DNA from: Vreelandella maris | GTDB lineage: Bacteria; Pseudomonadota; Gammaproteobacteria; Pseudomonadales; Halomonadaceae | Length of the DNA stretch: 64,000 nt | NCBI RefSeq assembly: GCF_013371085.1 | Contig: NZ_JABWCV010000002.1 | Location: 124,001 to 188,000 of the forward strand | Direction: 5' to 3' | Shown: piece by piece, positions 54,207 to 63,021 of the stretch | Layout: each line of letters begins with the position of its first letter | Position numbering within the stretch: position 1 is the stretch's first letter | The notes under the pieces: model-generated | The model's database searches: none | What the model saw: only the letters and a program-made list of their open reading frames with translations | Told to the model about the DNA's origin: nothing | Made by a program: the position numbers and the translations under genes

Positions 54207-55913
54207 TTAGTACAAACGTAACCCGACGCGGGTAATCTTGCCGCCTTCCATATCGCTGACTACCCAATGAATACCGTGCCAATCTACATCATCCCCGACT
54301 ACCGGGTGCCCACCCACGCGTAGGGCAATAAACTCAGCCAGGGTCATGTTTTGCTCGCCGGGGCTTAGTGTTAGGCCATAGGCTTGGGCGATATCCTGCA
54401 TCTGCGCGCTGCCATCCAGGGTAAAGGTGCCAAAGAAGGCACGTTCCTGCTTGAGTTTGGCATCGCCATTAAACAGCCGGTTAAGGGAGTACAAATCTTC
54501 TGAACGGCCGATAACGCAAATCACGTCACCAAGTTTTAAGCGCGTGCTGCCCTTGGGGTGAAGCATGGTGTGGTTGCGAAACAGCGCCGAAATCAGCGCC
54601 CCGGATGGGAAGCGGAGAAGCCGGATAGGCACGTCCTCCAAATCCTGGTTCTCTACGCCGTAAACAAATAGCTCAAAATCATTTTCCGGCAAAATACCCA
54701 GCGGGCCGCGTCGGTTAGGCACGGTGCCTACCGGCACTTCTACCTTCAACCACTTGGCCATCAGCGTTAGCGAGCCGCCTTGAATCAGCAGCGACATCAA
54801 TACCACGGCAAACGCGACGTTAAAGTAGAGTGAAGCGTTTTCGACGCCACCAATCACCGGGAAGATAGCCAGCACGATAGGTACCGCCCCTCTTAAGCCC
54901 ACCCAGGCAATAAAGAAGGTTTCCCGCCAGCGGAACTTAAAGAACGGCTTAATGGTAATCAGCACGGCCAAGGGGCGAGCAATAAAGATAAGCGCCAGCG
55001 CCACTAACCCAGCGGGCAGTGCCACATCCCACAGTTCACTCGGCGTCACCAGCAGGCCAAGCACCAGGAACAGGCCAATCTGGCTAAGCCATGCGAGGCC
55101 ATCGTGAACAGGGAGGATAAAATTGAGATGGCGCCCCGGCTGATTACCAATCATCAAACCGGCCAAGTAGATGGCCAGGAAGCCGCTGCCACCCAGCACG
55201 CTGGTTAGGCCAAACACACTGAAGCCAAGCGCTAATGCCAACATCGCATATAGACCCGGCGCCAAGTCTAGCCAGCGCAGCAGTTTAGCGCTTAGCCAGC
55301 CGCCGCCAAGGCCAACAATCAAACCAATACCAAACTGAGAAATGAAAAACAGCAGTGTTTCGGTAGGGCCACCAATATCGCCAACTAACAGCTCTACCAG
55401 CATCAAGGTGAGGAAAATCGCCATCGGGTCGTTGGTACCCGATTCAATTTCAAGCGTGGCCCCTACCCGCTCGTTAAGATTGACCCCGCGGCCACTTAGC
55501 ATGGAGAACACCGCGGCGGCATCGGTAGAACCAACAATGGCGCCGACCAACAGGCCCTGCACAATGGTGAGATCAAAAATCCACATCGCGATTACGCCAA
55601 CAATGGCGCTGGTGATAAAGACCCCAAAGGTCGCGAGAGAGAGCGCGGGCTTAAAACCAACCCGAAAGGTTTTGAGGCGGGTGCGTAAGCCACCGTCTAA
55701 CAAAATCATGGCGAGCGCGAGATGGCCGATTGCAAAAGCCATGGAGTAGTCATCAAACACAACACCTAGCACGCCTTCTTCACCCGCTAGCATGCCTAGC
55801 CCAAGGAAGATCAGAAGTAGTGGCACACCCATCATTGACGATAAGCGGCTGGCCAGGATACTAAGCGCCATCAGCGAGCCGCCTACCAAAAAGAACATAT
55901 AAATTGCGTCCAT
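54207..55913 (-). CDS. cvrA: Potassium/proton antiporter of the CvrA/NhaP2 family
   Basis: 568 residues. About 12 membrane segments fill the first 390 residues, with GAIVGSTDAAAVFSMLSGRGVNL and ESGTNDPMAIFLTLMLVEL, the conserved CPA1 ion-binding region. The cytoplasmic tail holds a TrkA-C/RCK-C domain (about 400-490, LKLGDVICVIGRSEDL) and a CorC/HlyC-type C-terminal domain. Exchanges K+ or other cations for protons, fitting a halophile. Separated from tRNA-Ser by 48 bases. Confidence 0.92.
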   Translation of the reverse strand: MDAIYMFFLVGGSLMALSILASRLSSMMGVPLLLIFLGLGMLAGEEGVLGVVFDDYSMAFAIGHLALAMILLDGGLRTRLKTFRVGFKPALSLATFGVFITSAIVGVIAMWIFDLTIVQGLLVGAIVGSTDAAAVFSMLSGRGVNLNERVGATLEIESGTNDPMAIFLTLMLVELLVGDIGGPTETLLFFISQFGIGLIVGLGGGWLSAKLLRWLDLAPGLYAMLALALGFSVFGLTSVLGGSGFLAIYLAGLMIGNQPGRHLNFILPVHDGLAWLSQIGLFLVLGLLVTPSELWDVALPAGLVALALIFIARPLAVLITIKPFFKFRWRETFFIAWVGLRGAVPIVLAIFPVIGGVENASLYFNVAFAVVLMSLLIQGGSLTLMAKWLKVEVPVGTVPNRRGPLGILPENDFELFVYGVENQDLEDVPIRLLRFPSGALISALFRNHTMLHPKGSTRLKLGDVICVIGRSEDLYSLNRLFNGDAKLKQERAFFGTFTLDGSAQMQDIAQAYGLTLSPGEQNMTLAEFIALRVGGHPVVGDDVDWHGIHWVVSDMEGGKITRVGLRLY

Positions 55914-56065
55914 GACTCTCCGTCTCTACATCAATACAGCGCTATTATTACATGTAACCGTTGAATTTACTGTGACTTCTCCGCGTGCACTTGTGGTTAA
56001 AGGGCTAGTCAGAAGCTTTCCTGGGCGGCTACACTTCGTCGTTACAACATTTGGAGTTACTGACT

Positions 56066-57199
56066 ATGTTGCGCTGCCTGTCACGCTATTGGCACCCTGT
56101 CCTGCTGAGCCTAATCTTTACGTTATTATTTTTTAATTCAGCTAGTTACGCAAATGAAGAGAGTGAAGAAAGCAGTCAAGAAACCGCCCCCCTAACGTTG
56201 GATACCGACGTTGAGGTGCCGGATAGCCTATGGCGACCCGTTGAAAGTGATACCGAAGCAGCGCCCACTATGGCACTTGCCCCGGCCCCGCCTCTTGAGC
56301 CACCGCCGGTTAAACACCTGACGCTGATGCTGGATTGGTACCTAAGCCCACAGCACGCTGCCTTGGTGATCGCGAAAGAGCGAGGCCTGTATATTAACCA
56401 AGGGCTTGAGGTAGAGATTCAGTCACCGGCCGACCCATCCATCGCCATCAAACTGCTAACTGCAGGCGAAGTTGATTTAGCGCTAACGCGCCAGCCGCTG
56501 CTTCATCTACAAGCCCATAACGGCGCACCGATTATCCGGATTGCGACACTGATTGAAACGTCGCTTACGGCGGTCATTGTGACGGGGGAAGAACAAGCGG
56601 AAACTGAAAATACCTTGGCAGGGTTACATTACGGTTATACCACTGGAGAAGGCCGCGACCTGAGTATTCCTCGGTTACTACCCCGCTCAGTTCAGCAAAC
56701 CGATGATTTCGCAGCACCGGTCAACCTACACTTCGACCCAATTCGAGCAATGCGGGAAGGCCAAATCGATGCAGTCTCGGATGGTTTTTATCACTACCTT
56801 CCTCAGCAGCTAGCAACGGAAGGGATTAACACCCACATCATTCGTTTCGATGAGCTGGATATTCCCCGTAGTGACGGCTTAGTAGTGCTGGCCAATAGCG
56901 ATACCCTTGCCCGCCGCGCCGATACGTGGTCTCGCTTTGTGCTTGCCCTTGAGCAGGCGAGTCACTGGATCGTCGACAATCCTGATGCTGCCTGGGAGCT
57001 GCTTATCAGTACCCACCCGGTGCTCGATAATGATATTAATGCTGGGGCCTGGGAGGACATCCTGCGACGCATGGCGCTTAACCCAGCAGCACTAGATAGC
57101 CGACGGTATGCTGCCTTTGAAACTTTCTTGCAGCAAACGGGCATTACCAGCGATGTGTTGCCGGTATCGCGTTTAGCGGTAGATCCGCACACGTTATAA
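56066..57199 (+). CDS. ABC substrate-binding protein of the NMT1/THI5 (ThiY-like) family
   Basis: 377 residues from the ATG at 56066 (GGAG nine bases upstream). Signal peptide about 1-29 (ending SASYANEE), then an acidic/Pro-rich linker. The conserved LMLDWYLSPQHAALVIAKERGLY start (about 88-110) is the THI5/ThiY pyrimidine-binding motif. Members bind hydroxymethyl-pyrimidine precursors of thiamine or related compounds. No permease or ATPase gene adjoins and no TPP riboswitch is visible upstream, so the ligand is uncertain. Confidence 0.82.
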   Translation: MLRCLSRYWHPVLLSLIFTLLFFNSASYANEESEESSQETAPLTLDTDVEVPDSLWRPVESDTEAAPTMALAPAPPLEPPPVKHLTLMLDWYLSPQHAALVIAKERGLYINQGLEVEIQSPADPSIAIKLLTAGEVDLALTRQPLLHLQAHNGAPIIRIATLIETSLTAVIVTGEEQAETENTLAGLHYGYTTGEGRDLSIPRLLPRSVQQTDDFAAPVNLHFDPIRAMREGQIDAVSDGFYHYLPQQLATEGINTHIIRFDELDIPRSDGLVVLANSDTLARRADTWSRFVLALEQASHWIVDNPDAAWELLISTHPVLDNDINAGAWEDILRRMALNPAALDSRRYAAFETFLQQTGITSDVLPVSRLAVDPHTL

Positions 57200-57253
57200 C
57201 CACATACCGCTTATCATCCCATACCTATAGCTCTCTCACTACGTTGGCGACGC

Positions 57254-58642
57254 ATGAGCGAAACAGCATTAATCTTTGTCGATGTTGAGACCACCGGCAC
57301 CCGGGCAACCCGCGACCGAATTACCGAAATCGCCGCCCTGAAAGTTGTTAACGGTGAGCTGGTCGATCGCTGGTCGAGCTTGATATACCCAGAATGCAAA
57401 GTGCCCGCGCAAATCACTCAGCTCACAGGGATTCGTGACGATATGCTGAGGGAGGCGCCACGGTTTACCCACATCGCCGAATCACTGCGTGAGTGGCTGG
57501 GCGACGGGCAACTGGTTGCTCACAATGCGCGCTTTGACTACAGCTTTTTGCGCAATGAGTTTAAGCGCGCGGGGCAGGATTTTCGCGCCTCGTTGATATG
57601 CACGCTGCGTTTATCGCGGCGGATAGCGCCCCAGGAGCGTCAGCACAATCTGAAAGCGCTACTTAACCGCTACGGCATTTCACCTATCCGCCACCACCGA
57701 GCTGGTGATGATGTGGATGCCCTGTGGGCACTCTGGCAAACGTGGCAAGTTGAGCACAGTGAAGAAGCATGGCAGAACCTTCTAGGTGATGAGCGCCGCC
57801 ATCGAACACTGCCCGCCCATTTAGACAGCGCTCAGCTTGAAGGGCTGCCCACCTGCCCTGGTGTGTACCTGTTTTACGGTCACAATCGGCTGCCGTTGTA
57901 TGTGGGCAAAAGCGTCAATCTACGCAGCCGCGTACTAGGCCACTTTCAGCGTGATCACCAGGACGATAAAGAGATGCGCCTAGCTCAGCAGGTGCAACAT
58001 ATCGAATGGGAAGAAACCACTGGCGACTTAGGCGCCCAGTTGCGTGAGGCGCAACTGGTGAAAACGTTAATGCCGATTATGAACCGGCAGCTACGCAAGC
58101 AGCGCAAGCTGACCACCTGGCACTGGGAGGCAGAAGCCGACCACCCTGAACTGCTTAGCGGAAGCGCCATGAGCCTGCCAATCAGTGGCGCACTGTACGG
58201 TTTGTTCCGCAATGCACGAGAGGCTAAGAACACGTTAAGAGTTGTTGCTGAAGAACAAAAGCTCTGCCCGCGAGTACTGGGGCTTGAAAAAGGGAAGGGC
58301 CGCTGTTTTGCCAATCAGGTGGGTAAGTGCCTTGGGGCATGCAATGGACAGGAGTCGATAGCAGCACATACCCAGCGGGCACAGGAAGCACTCACCCAGC
58401 TACAGGTCAATGTGTGGCCCTGGCCGGGCAGTATTGCTATTGAGGAGAAGTCAGCGGGCGCTACAGCGTCTGCATGGCATGTCGTTCGCCAATGGTGCTA
58501 CCTGGGCAGTGCGGCAAGCCTTAAAAAGGCCAAAACCCTGGCCGATGCCTCCGCAAGCTTTGATGTAGATAGCTACCGTATATTGAACCGTTTTTTGCGC
58601 TCCCCGGAACAATATGGCCTAACGGTCATCCCGCTCGGTTAA
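57254..58642 (+). CDS. DnaQ-like exonuclease fused to a GIY-YIG (Cho/UvrC-like) nuclease
   Basis: 462 residues. The N-terminal ~165 residues are a DEDDh exonuclease: FVDVETTG (about 8-15), LVAHNARFDYSFL (about 90-102), HRAGDDVDA (about 145-153). From about 200 a GIY-YIG domain follows: GVYLFYGHNRLPLYVGKSVNLRSRV with Tyr and Arg catalytic residues and a Glu in LREAQLVKTLMP. It resembles the epsilon-UvrC-like fusions of Gammaproteobacteria, which may take part in nucleotide excision repair. Confidence 0.88.
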   Translation: MSETALIFVDVETTGTRATRDRITEIAALKVVNGELVDRWSSLIYPECKVPAQITQLTGIRDDMLREAPRFTHIAESLREWLGDGQLVAHNARFDYSFLRNEFKRAGQDFRASLICTLRLSRRIAPQERQHNLKALLNRYGISPIRHHRAGDDVDALWALWQTWQVEHSEEAWQNLLGDERRHRTLPAHLDSAQLEGLPTCPGVYLFYGHNRLPLYVGKSVNLRSRVLGHFQRDHQDDKEMRLAQQVQHIEWEETTGDLGAQLREAQLVKTLMPIMNRQLRKQRKLTTWHWEAEADHPELLSGSAMSLPISGALYGLFRNAREAKNTLRVVAEEQKLCPRVLGLEKGKGRCFANQVGKCLGACNGQESIAAHTQRAQEALTQLQVNVWPWPGSIAIEEKSAGATASAWHVVRQWCYLGSAASLKKAKTLADASASFDVDSYRILNRFLRSPEQYGLTVIPLG

Positions 58643-58649
58643 GACTGCC

Positions 58650-59453
58650 CTATTGAGCGTCAATGAACGCCATGACGGCTTGCTGGAACGCTTCTGGCTG
58701 GTCAGCATGTAGCCAGTGACCGGCGTTCTTGAGCGTTACCACGCGGGCACGGGGCAGCACGTCGCGCAATGTAGGTAGCATATCGTCTGCCACGTAGTGA
58801 GAATCGCCACCCCGCAACACCAGCGTTGGACCTTCGTAGGGCTGCTCGCCATCCGGCACGCCAATAATGTCACTATAGCCCTGTTTGATATGATCCAGCC
58901 CAACGCGTAGCGCCATCACGTTGTCTTCATTGCGTATCAGGTTGGTGGCTAAAAACAAGCGTGTCGGTCGGGAATCGACATGTTCGCCCAGCAGGTCATC
59001 GGCTTCACGGCGATTTTTGGGCTGCCCTTGCCGCACGTTATCCAGCGCGGCAAACACATCATCGTGACCGTGCTCATAAGCCACCGGCGCAATATCGGCC
59101 ACCATTAACGATGCCACTCGCTCAGGCGCCAAGCGCGCCAAACTGATCGCCACCTTGCCGCCCATGGAGTGGCCAAGCACATGCGCGCGCTCAATCGAGA
59201 GCTTATCCATTAGCGCAAGCACATCATCCACCATAGTGGCGTAACGCATTCCCTCGGCATGGGGTGAGCGGCCATGGTTACGTAGATCAAGCGCAATCAC
59301 TCGGCGGCTACGCTGCCAGACTTTTAAATGCGAACGCCAATTATCGGCACTCCCCAGCAAGCCATGTAGCACGACTAGCGGCGTGGCATCCGTCGCGGCA
59401 TCGTCGGCGGGCATATCGATAAAGTGCAAATCAACAGTGGCAACGTTCATCAT
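58650..59453 (-). CDS. ybfF: Alpha/beta hydrolase, YbfF-type esterase
   Basis: 267 residues (an alternative ATG at 59450). Oxyanion HGLLGSADNW (about 30-39), nucleophile GHSMGGK (about 94-100), an acid residue near LRGGDSHYV (about 215) and His in NAGHWLHADQP (about 242-252). Typical YbfF, an acyl-CoA thioesterase/esterase. It is not S-formylglutathione hydrolase, which has a different length and motif set. Confidence 0.9.
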   Translation of the reverse strand: MMNVATVDLHFIDMPADDAATDATPLVVLHGLLGSADNWRSHLKVWQRSRRVIALDLRNHGRSPHAEGMRYATMVDDVLALMDKLSIERAHVLGHSMGGKVAISLARLAPERVASLMVADIAPVAYEHGHDDVFAALDNVRQGQPKNRREADDLLGEHVDSRPTRLFLATNLIRNEDNVMALRVGLDHIKQGYSDIIGVPDGEQPYEGPTLVLRGGDSHYVADDMLPTLRDVLPRARVVTLKNAGHWLHADQPEAFQQAVMAFIDAQ

Positions 59454-59495
59454 GCTTGCTCCTAAGCCTTGGCGATTATGGTGGACTTTATACGA

Positions 59496-60164
59496 TTAAG
59501 CCGTACGGGGTGCAGTATCCATTTGACCTGTCCAGACCACCAAGCGGCGCGTCAGCCAGGCCAGCAACAAACCATACAGCGGCAGGAAGAACAGCAGACT
59601 AATGGCGAGTTTGATCGCATAGTCCACGGCAGCAATTTCCATCCAATTCGCGGCCATAAACGGGTCTGGGCTGTTATAGAACGCCGCCGAGAAGAATGCA
59701 AAGGTATCCGCCAGATTACCCAGCACCGTCGAACAAACAGGCGCCACCCACCAGGCCCATTGGCGCAAGCGGTCAAACACCTGAACATCCAGTAATTGAC
59801 CAATCACATACGCCAAGAAGCTGGCGAGCGCGATGCGGGCGACAAACAGGTTCCACTCCGAAAGCGCTTCAACCCCGGCAAAGCTGCCACGGGGAAACAC
59901 CACCGACACCACATAGGAGACCAGCAGCGCAGGTAGCATAACGCGCAGAATAATCGATCGAGCCGGCCCTTTACCAAACAGGCGAACCGTTAGGTCGGTG
60001 GCTAGAAAGATAAACGGGAAGCTAAACGCGCCCCAGGTGGTATGAAAGCCAAACAGCGTAAACGGCAGCTGAACAAGATAGTTACTGGCGGCAATAATGC
60101 CAATATGAAAAGCCACCATTACCAGGAGGCAACGGCGGTGCTGAGTCTCACTCAATGCAAACAT
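59496..60164 (-). CDS. yhhQ: YhhQ-family queuosine-precursor (preQ0/preQ1) transporter
   Basis: 222 residues with six membrane segments. The HTTWGAFSFPFIFLATDLTVRLFG stretch (about 41-64) and ASFLAYVIGQLLDVQVFDRLR (about 113-133) identify the YhhQ/vitamin-uptake-like family, which moves 7-deazaguanine precursors across the inner membrane. A probable preQ1-I riboswitch overlaps its ribosome site, supporting the substrate assignment. Confidence 0.92.
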   Translation of the reverse strand: MFALSETQHRRCLLVMVAFHIGIIAASNYLVQLPFTLFGFHTTWGAFSFPFIFLATDLTVRLFGKGPARSIILRVMLPALLVSYVVSVVFPRGSFAGVEALSEWNLFVARIALASFLAYVIGQLLDVQVFDRLRQWAWWVAPVCSTVLGNLADTFAFFSAAFYNSPDPFMAANWMEIAAVDYAIKLAISLLFFLPLYGLLLAWLTRRLVVWTGQMDTAPRTA

Positions 60165-60173
60165 GCGGATCGA

Positions 60174-60210
60174 CCTTTTTTTAACAGATAAGAGGGGTTA
60201 GGGAACCCTC
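60174..60210 (-). promoter_or_regulatory. Candidate preQ1-I riboswitch upstream of yhhQ
   Basis: On the minus strand: stem GAGGG/CCCTC, loop TTCCCTAAC, then a spacer and A7 tail followed by GG. Loop CCT can pair with tail AGG to form the class-I pseudoknot, and the tail AAGG is the yhhQ ribosome site ten bases from the ATG. Length 37 bases fits the class, and ligand binding would block translation. Confidence 0.6.
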
Positions 60211-60289
60211 GAGGTAGTAAGCACATCGCTAAATCAGTTTTAACTAGCGAACGCTATTCTGGGGAGCGCATTATACGGCTTCTGCAGGG

Positions 60290-60334
60290 TATTAAAAGTC
60301 AGGCTATTAAAAGTCAGGTTATTAAAATTCAGAG
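60290..60334. repeat. Three tandem copies of a 15-bp repeat
   Basis: TATTAAAAGTCAGGC, TATTAAAAGTCAGGT and TATTAAAATTCAGAG in direct succession between yhhQ and prpE. Probably a slippage product; no function evident. Confidence 0.7.
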
Positions 60335-60395
60335 CATAAAAAGGCCGAAAGATGAAAGCCGCCCTCACTATCGGGCGACTTGTGCTTATGAATCG

Positions 60396-62309
60396 TTAAT
60401 CCAGCGGCGTGGCTTTGTCTGCAGCGCCTACCGAGCGTTCGCGCATGGCGGCATGAACATCCGCTAGGCTGGTGGGGTCATCAATAGTGGAAGGAATACC
60501 AAACTCTTTACCATCGGCAATCGTGCGCAACAGCTTACGCAAAATCTTGCCCGAACGGGTTTTGGGCAAGCGGTCGACCACTAATACCTGCTTGAAGCAG
60601 GCAATCGGACCAATATGCTCGCGAACCCGCGCAATAAGTTCAGCCTCCAGCGTCGCTTCATCGCCATCAAAACCATCTTTAGGAATCACTAGTCCGATCG
60701 GCAACTGCCCTTTTAAATCATCATGAATCCCAATGACCGCACATTCGGCAACGGCAGGATGCGCACCGACTACTTCTTCCATTTCACCGGTCGAGAGTCT
60801 ATGCCCTGCCACGTTAATGACATCATCGGTGCGGCCCATGATGAACAGATAACCCTGCTCATCAAAATAACCGCCGTCGCCAGTTAAATAGTAGCCGGGG
60901 AACGCCGCCATATAAGCGCTATGAAAGCGCTGCGGATCTTGCCAAACACCCGTTAAACAACCCGGCGGCATGGGCTGCTTGATGACCACACTACCCTGCT
61001 CCATGGGTTTAGCCTGCTCGCCATCGCGGTTGAGTACCTGAACATTGAAGCCTGGAACGGGAAACGTCGCCGACCCCGCTTTAGTCGGCATCGGTTCGAT
61101 ACCGGGCAAGTTAGCCGCGATGGGCCAGCCGGTTTCGGTCTGCCACCAGTGATCGATTACCGGCACGTCGAGAAGATCATCCAACCAATGAAACGTGGGC
61201 GGGTCGAGCCGCTCACCGGCCACATAAAGATGTTTGAGGCTGCTAATGTCATATTTCTGCAGCAGCTTGGCGTCTGGGTCCTCTTTTTTAATGGCCCGGA
61301 AGGCCGTCGGCGCGGTGAAAAAACTCTTTACTTGGTACTCTTCTATCAAGCGCCAGAAGCTGCCCGCATCGGGTGTTTTGACCGGTTTACCTTCATACAC
61401 CACGCTAGTGCAGCCAAGCAGCAAGGGGGCGTAAACGATATAAGAGTGCCCCACAACCCAGCCCACATCAGAGGCGGTGAAGAACACCTCGCCTGGCTCC
61501 ATGGCGTAGATCGCTTGCATTGAGTAAGCCAGCGCCACCGCATAACCACCCGTGTCGCGCATAACGCCTTTGGGCTTACCGGTGGTGCCAGAGGTGTAGA
61601 GTATATACAGCGGGTCGGTGCCCTTTACGGGCACGCAGTCGGCAAACGGTGCCTTAGCGACCAACGCATCCCAATCGTGATCGTTCGCTCCCAGTTCTGC
61701 ACGGTGCGCTTCACGCTGATAAACCACACAGGCATCCGGTTTATGGGCGCTTAACGCAATGGCTTGATCCACCATCGGCTTATACGGCAGCACTTTGCCT
61801 AGCTCGATACCACAAGACGCAGCCACCACCACTTTGGGCTCGGCGTCTTCGATGCGTGCGGCCAGTTCGTGAGGCGCAAAACCACCAAACACCACCGAAT
61901 GGATGGCCCCTAGCCGGGCACAGGCGTACATAGCCACCAGCGCTTCGGGGATCATTGGCATGTAAATCACCACACGATCACCCTTCTCCACCCCTAACTG
62001 CGTCAACGCCCCCGCAAAGTAAGCCACTTTGTCGCGCATATCCCGGTAGCTAATGGTGAGCTTGGCCTGGGCGGCGGGCGAATCCCAGAAAATCGCAGCC
62101 TGATCACCGCGGCCATTTTCAACGTGGTAATCAAGTGCAGCGTAGCAAAGGTTCATTTCACCATCGCTAAACCATCGCGCATGCTGCTGCTCATCGTAGC
62201 TGAGGATGGTTTGAGGTGGCGTATACCAAGGAATTCGTTTGGCTTGCTCGGCCCAAAACGTTTCTGGATGCTCTATCGACTGCTGGTAGGTATGCTGGTA
62301 GCGGCTCAT
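60396..62309 (-). CDS. prpE: Propionyl-CoA synthetase (AMP-forming)
   Basis: 637 residues from the ATG at 62309, giving the family-typical MSRYQHTYQQSIEHPETFW start; the frame extends to 62357. ATP-binding YTSGTTGKPKG (about 253-263), WWQTETG (about 395), TGDGGYFDEQGYLFIMGRTDDVINVAGHRLSTGE and C-terminal KTRSGKILRKLL with the catalytic Lys. It activates propionate to propionyl-CoA. No methylcitrate genes adjoin. Confidence 0.93.
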   Translation of the reverse strand: MSRYQHTYQQSIEHPETFWAEQAKRIPWYTPPQTILSYDEQQHARWFSDGEMNLCYAALDYHVENGRGDQAAIFWDSPAAQAKLTISYRDMRDKVAYFAGALTQLGVEKGDRVVIYMPMIPEALVAMYACARLGAIHSVVFGGFAPHELAARIEDAEPKVVVAASCGIELGKVLPYKPMVDQAIALSAHKPDACVVYQREAHRAELGANDHDWDALVAKAPFADCVPVKGTDPLYILYTSGTTGKPKGVMRDTGGYAVALAYSMQAIYAMEPGEVFFTASDVGWVVGHSYIVYAPLLLGCTSVVYEGKPVKTPDAGSFWRLIEEYQVKSFFTAPTAFRAIKKEDPDAKLLQKYDISSLKHLYVAGERLDPPTFHWLDDLLDVPVIDHWWQTETGWPIAANLPGIEPMPTKAGSATFPVPGFNVQVLNRDGEQAKPMEQGSVVIKQPMPPGCLTGVWQDPQRFHSAYMAAFPGYYLTGDGGYFDEQGYLFIMGRTDDVINVAGHRLSTGEMEEVVGAHPAVAECAVIGIHDDLKGQLPIGLVIPKDGFDGDEATLEAELIARVREHIGPIACFKQVLVVDRLPKTRSGKILRKLLRTIADGKEFGIPSTIDDPTSLADVHAAMRERSVGAADKATPLD

Positions 62310-62613
62310 GGTGTCTCTGTCTTTATTGTAATGACGATACGAGATAATTGTTGACACTGTATAAAGTAAATCGCCGTCTCACCCTCATACTATGGGCTAA
62401 AAAACGACTAAAGTAGCAGCCTGACCAATAGCATTGTCGACAAGAAAGTGGCTACCTGCCTACCATTGATTAATCGTTAAACAGCCACTTGGACAAAACT
62501 CGCTAAATTAATGATCATTGAACAACTTGATCCTCGCGACGCGACGATGCCACTACAACGTATAACAATGCTCATAAAAACGCTGAAGTAACAGTGTAGG
62601 CAAGGAGATCATT

Positions 62614-62934
62614 ATGTCTGCTTCTACAAGCGCCGCTACACGTCTGCTTGAACATAACTGTCGCGCTATTGAGGCAGGGACTAACCTGCTAAAAGCGCTG
62701 GCCAACGAAAAACGCCTGCAAATACTCTGCCTACTTGCCGAAAAAGAACTGTCAGTGACGCAGATTAATCAACAACTTGCATTAAGCCAGTCGGCGCTTT
62801 CACAACACTTAGCCATTTTGAGACGTGATGAACTCGTCGACACCCGGAGGGAGTCACAAACCATCTATTATTCGCTGAGCAGTGAGAGCGCCAAGGCAGT
62901 GATTGCTACCCTGGCACACCACTATGCTGCATAA
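62614..62934 (+). CDS. ArsR/SmtB-family transcriptional regulator
   Basis: 106 residues. Winged helix with LLKALANEKRLQILCLLAEKELSVTQINQQLALSQSALSQHLAILRRDELVDTRR, close to the HlyU/BigR/SqrR branch. It has Cys16 and Cys40, and lacks the C-terminal Cys of the persulfide sensors, so its sensing mode is unclear. AAGGAG lies upstream of the ATG. Divergent from prpE; no obvious target operon. Confidence 0.88.
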   Translation: MSASTSAATRLLEHNCRAIEAGTNLLKALANEKRLQILCLLAEKELSVTQINQQLALSQSALSQHLAILRRDELVDTRRESQTIYYSLSSESAKAVIATLAHHYAA

Positions 62935-63021
62935 AGCTCTTTATAGTTTTCAACATCGCTAATAGTCATACAACAACCATAGCTGTTAACCCTAGTTATT
63001 AACCATCGCCCAGAACGATGC

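Noticed and set aside
55914..56065. TPP riboswitch upstream of the THI5-like gene
   Set aside because: None of the conserved thi-box segments is present.
58650..59453. S-formylglutathione hydrolase to complete the formaldehyde pathway
   Set aside because: Motifs and length match YbfF, and it lies far from the frmA operon.
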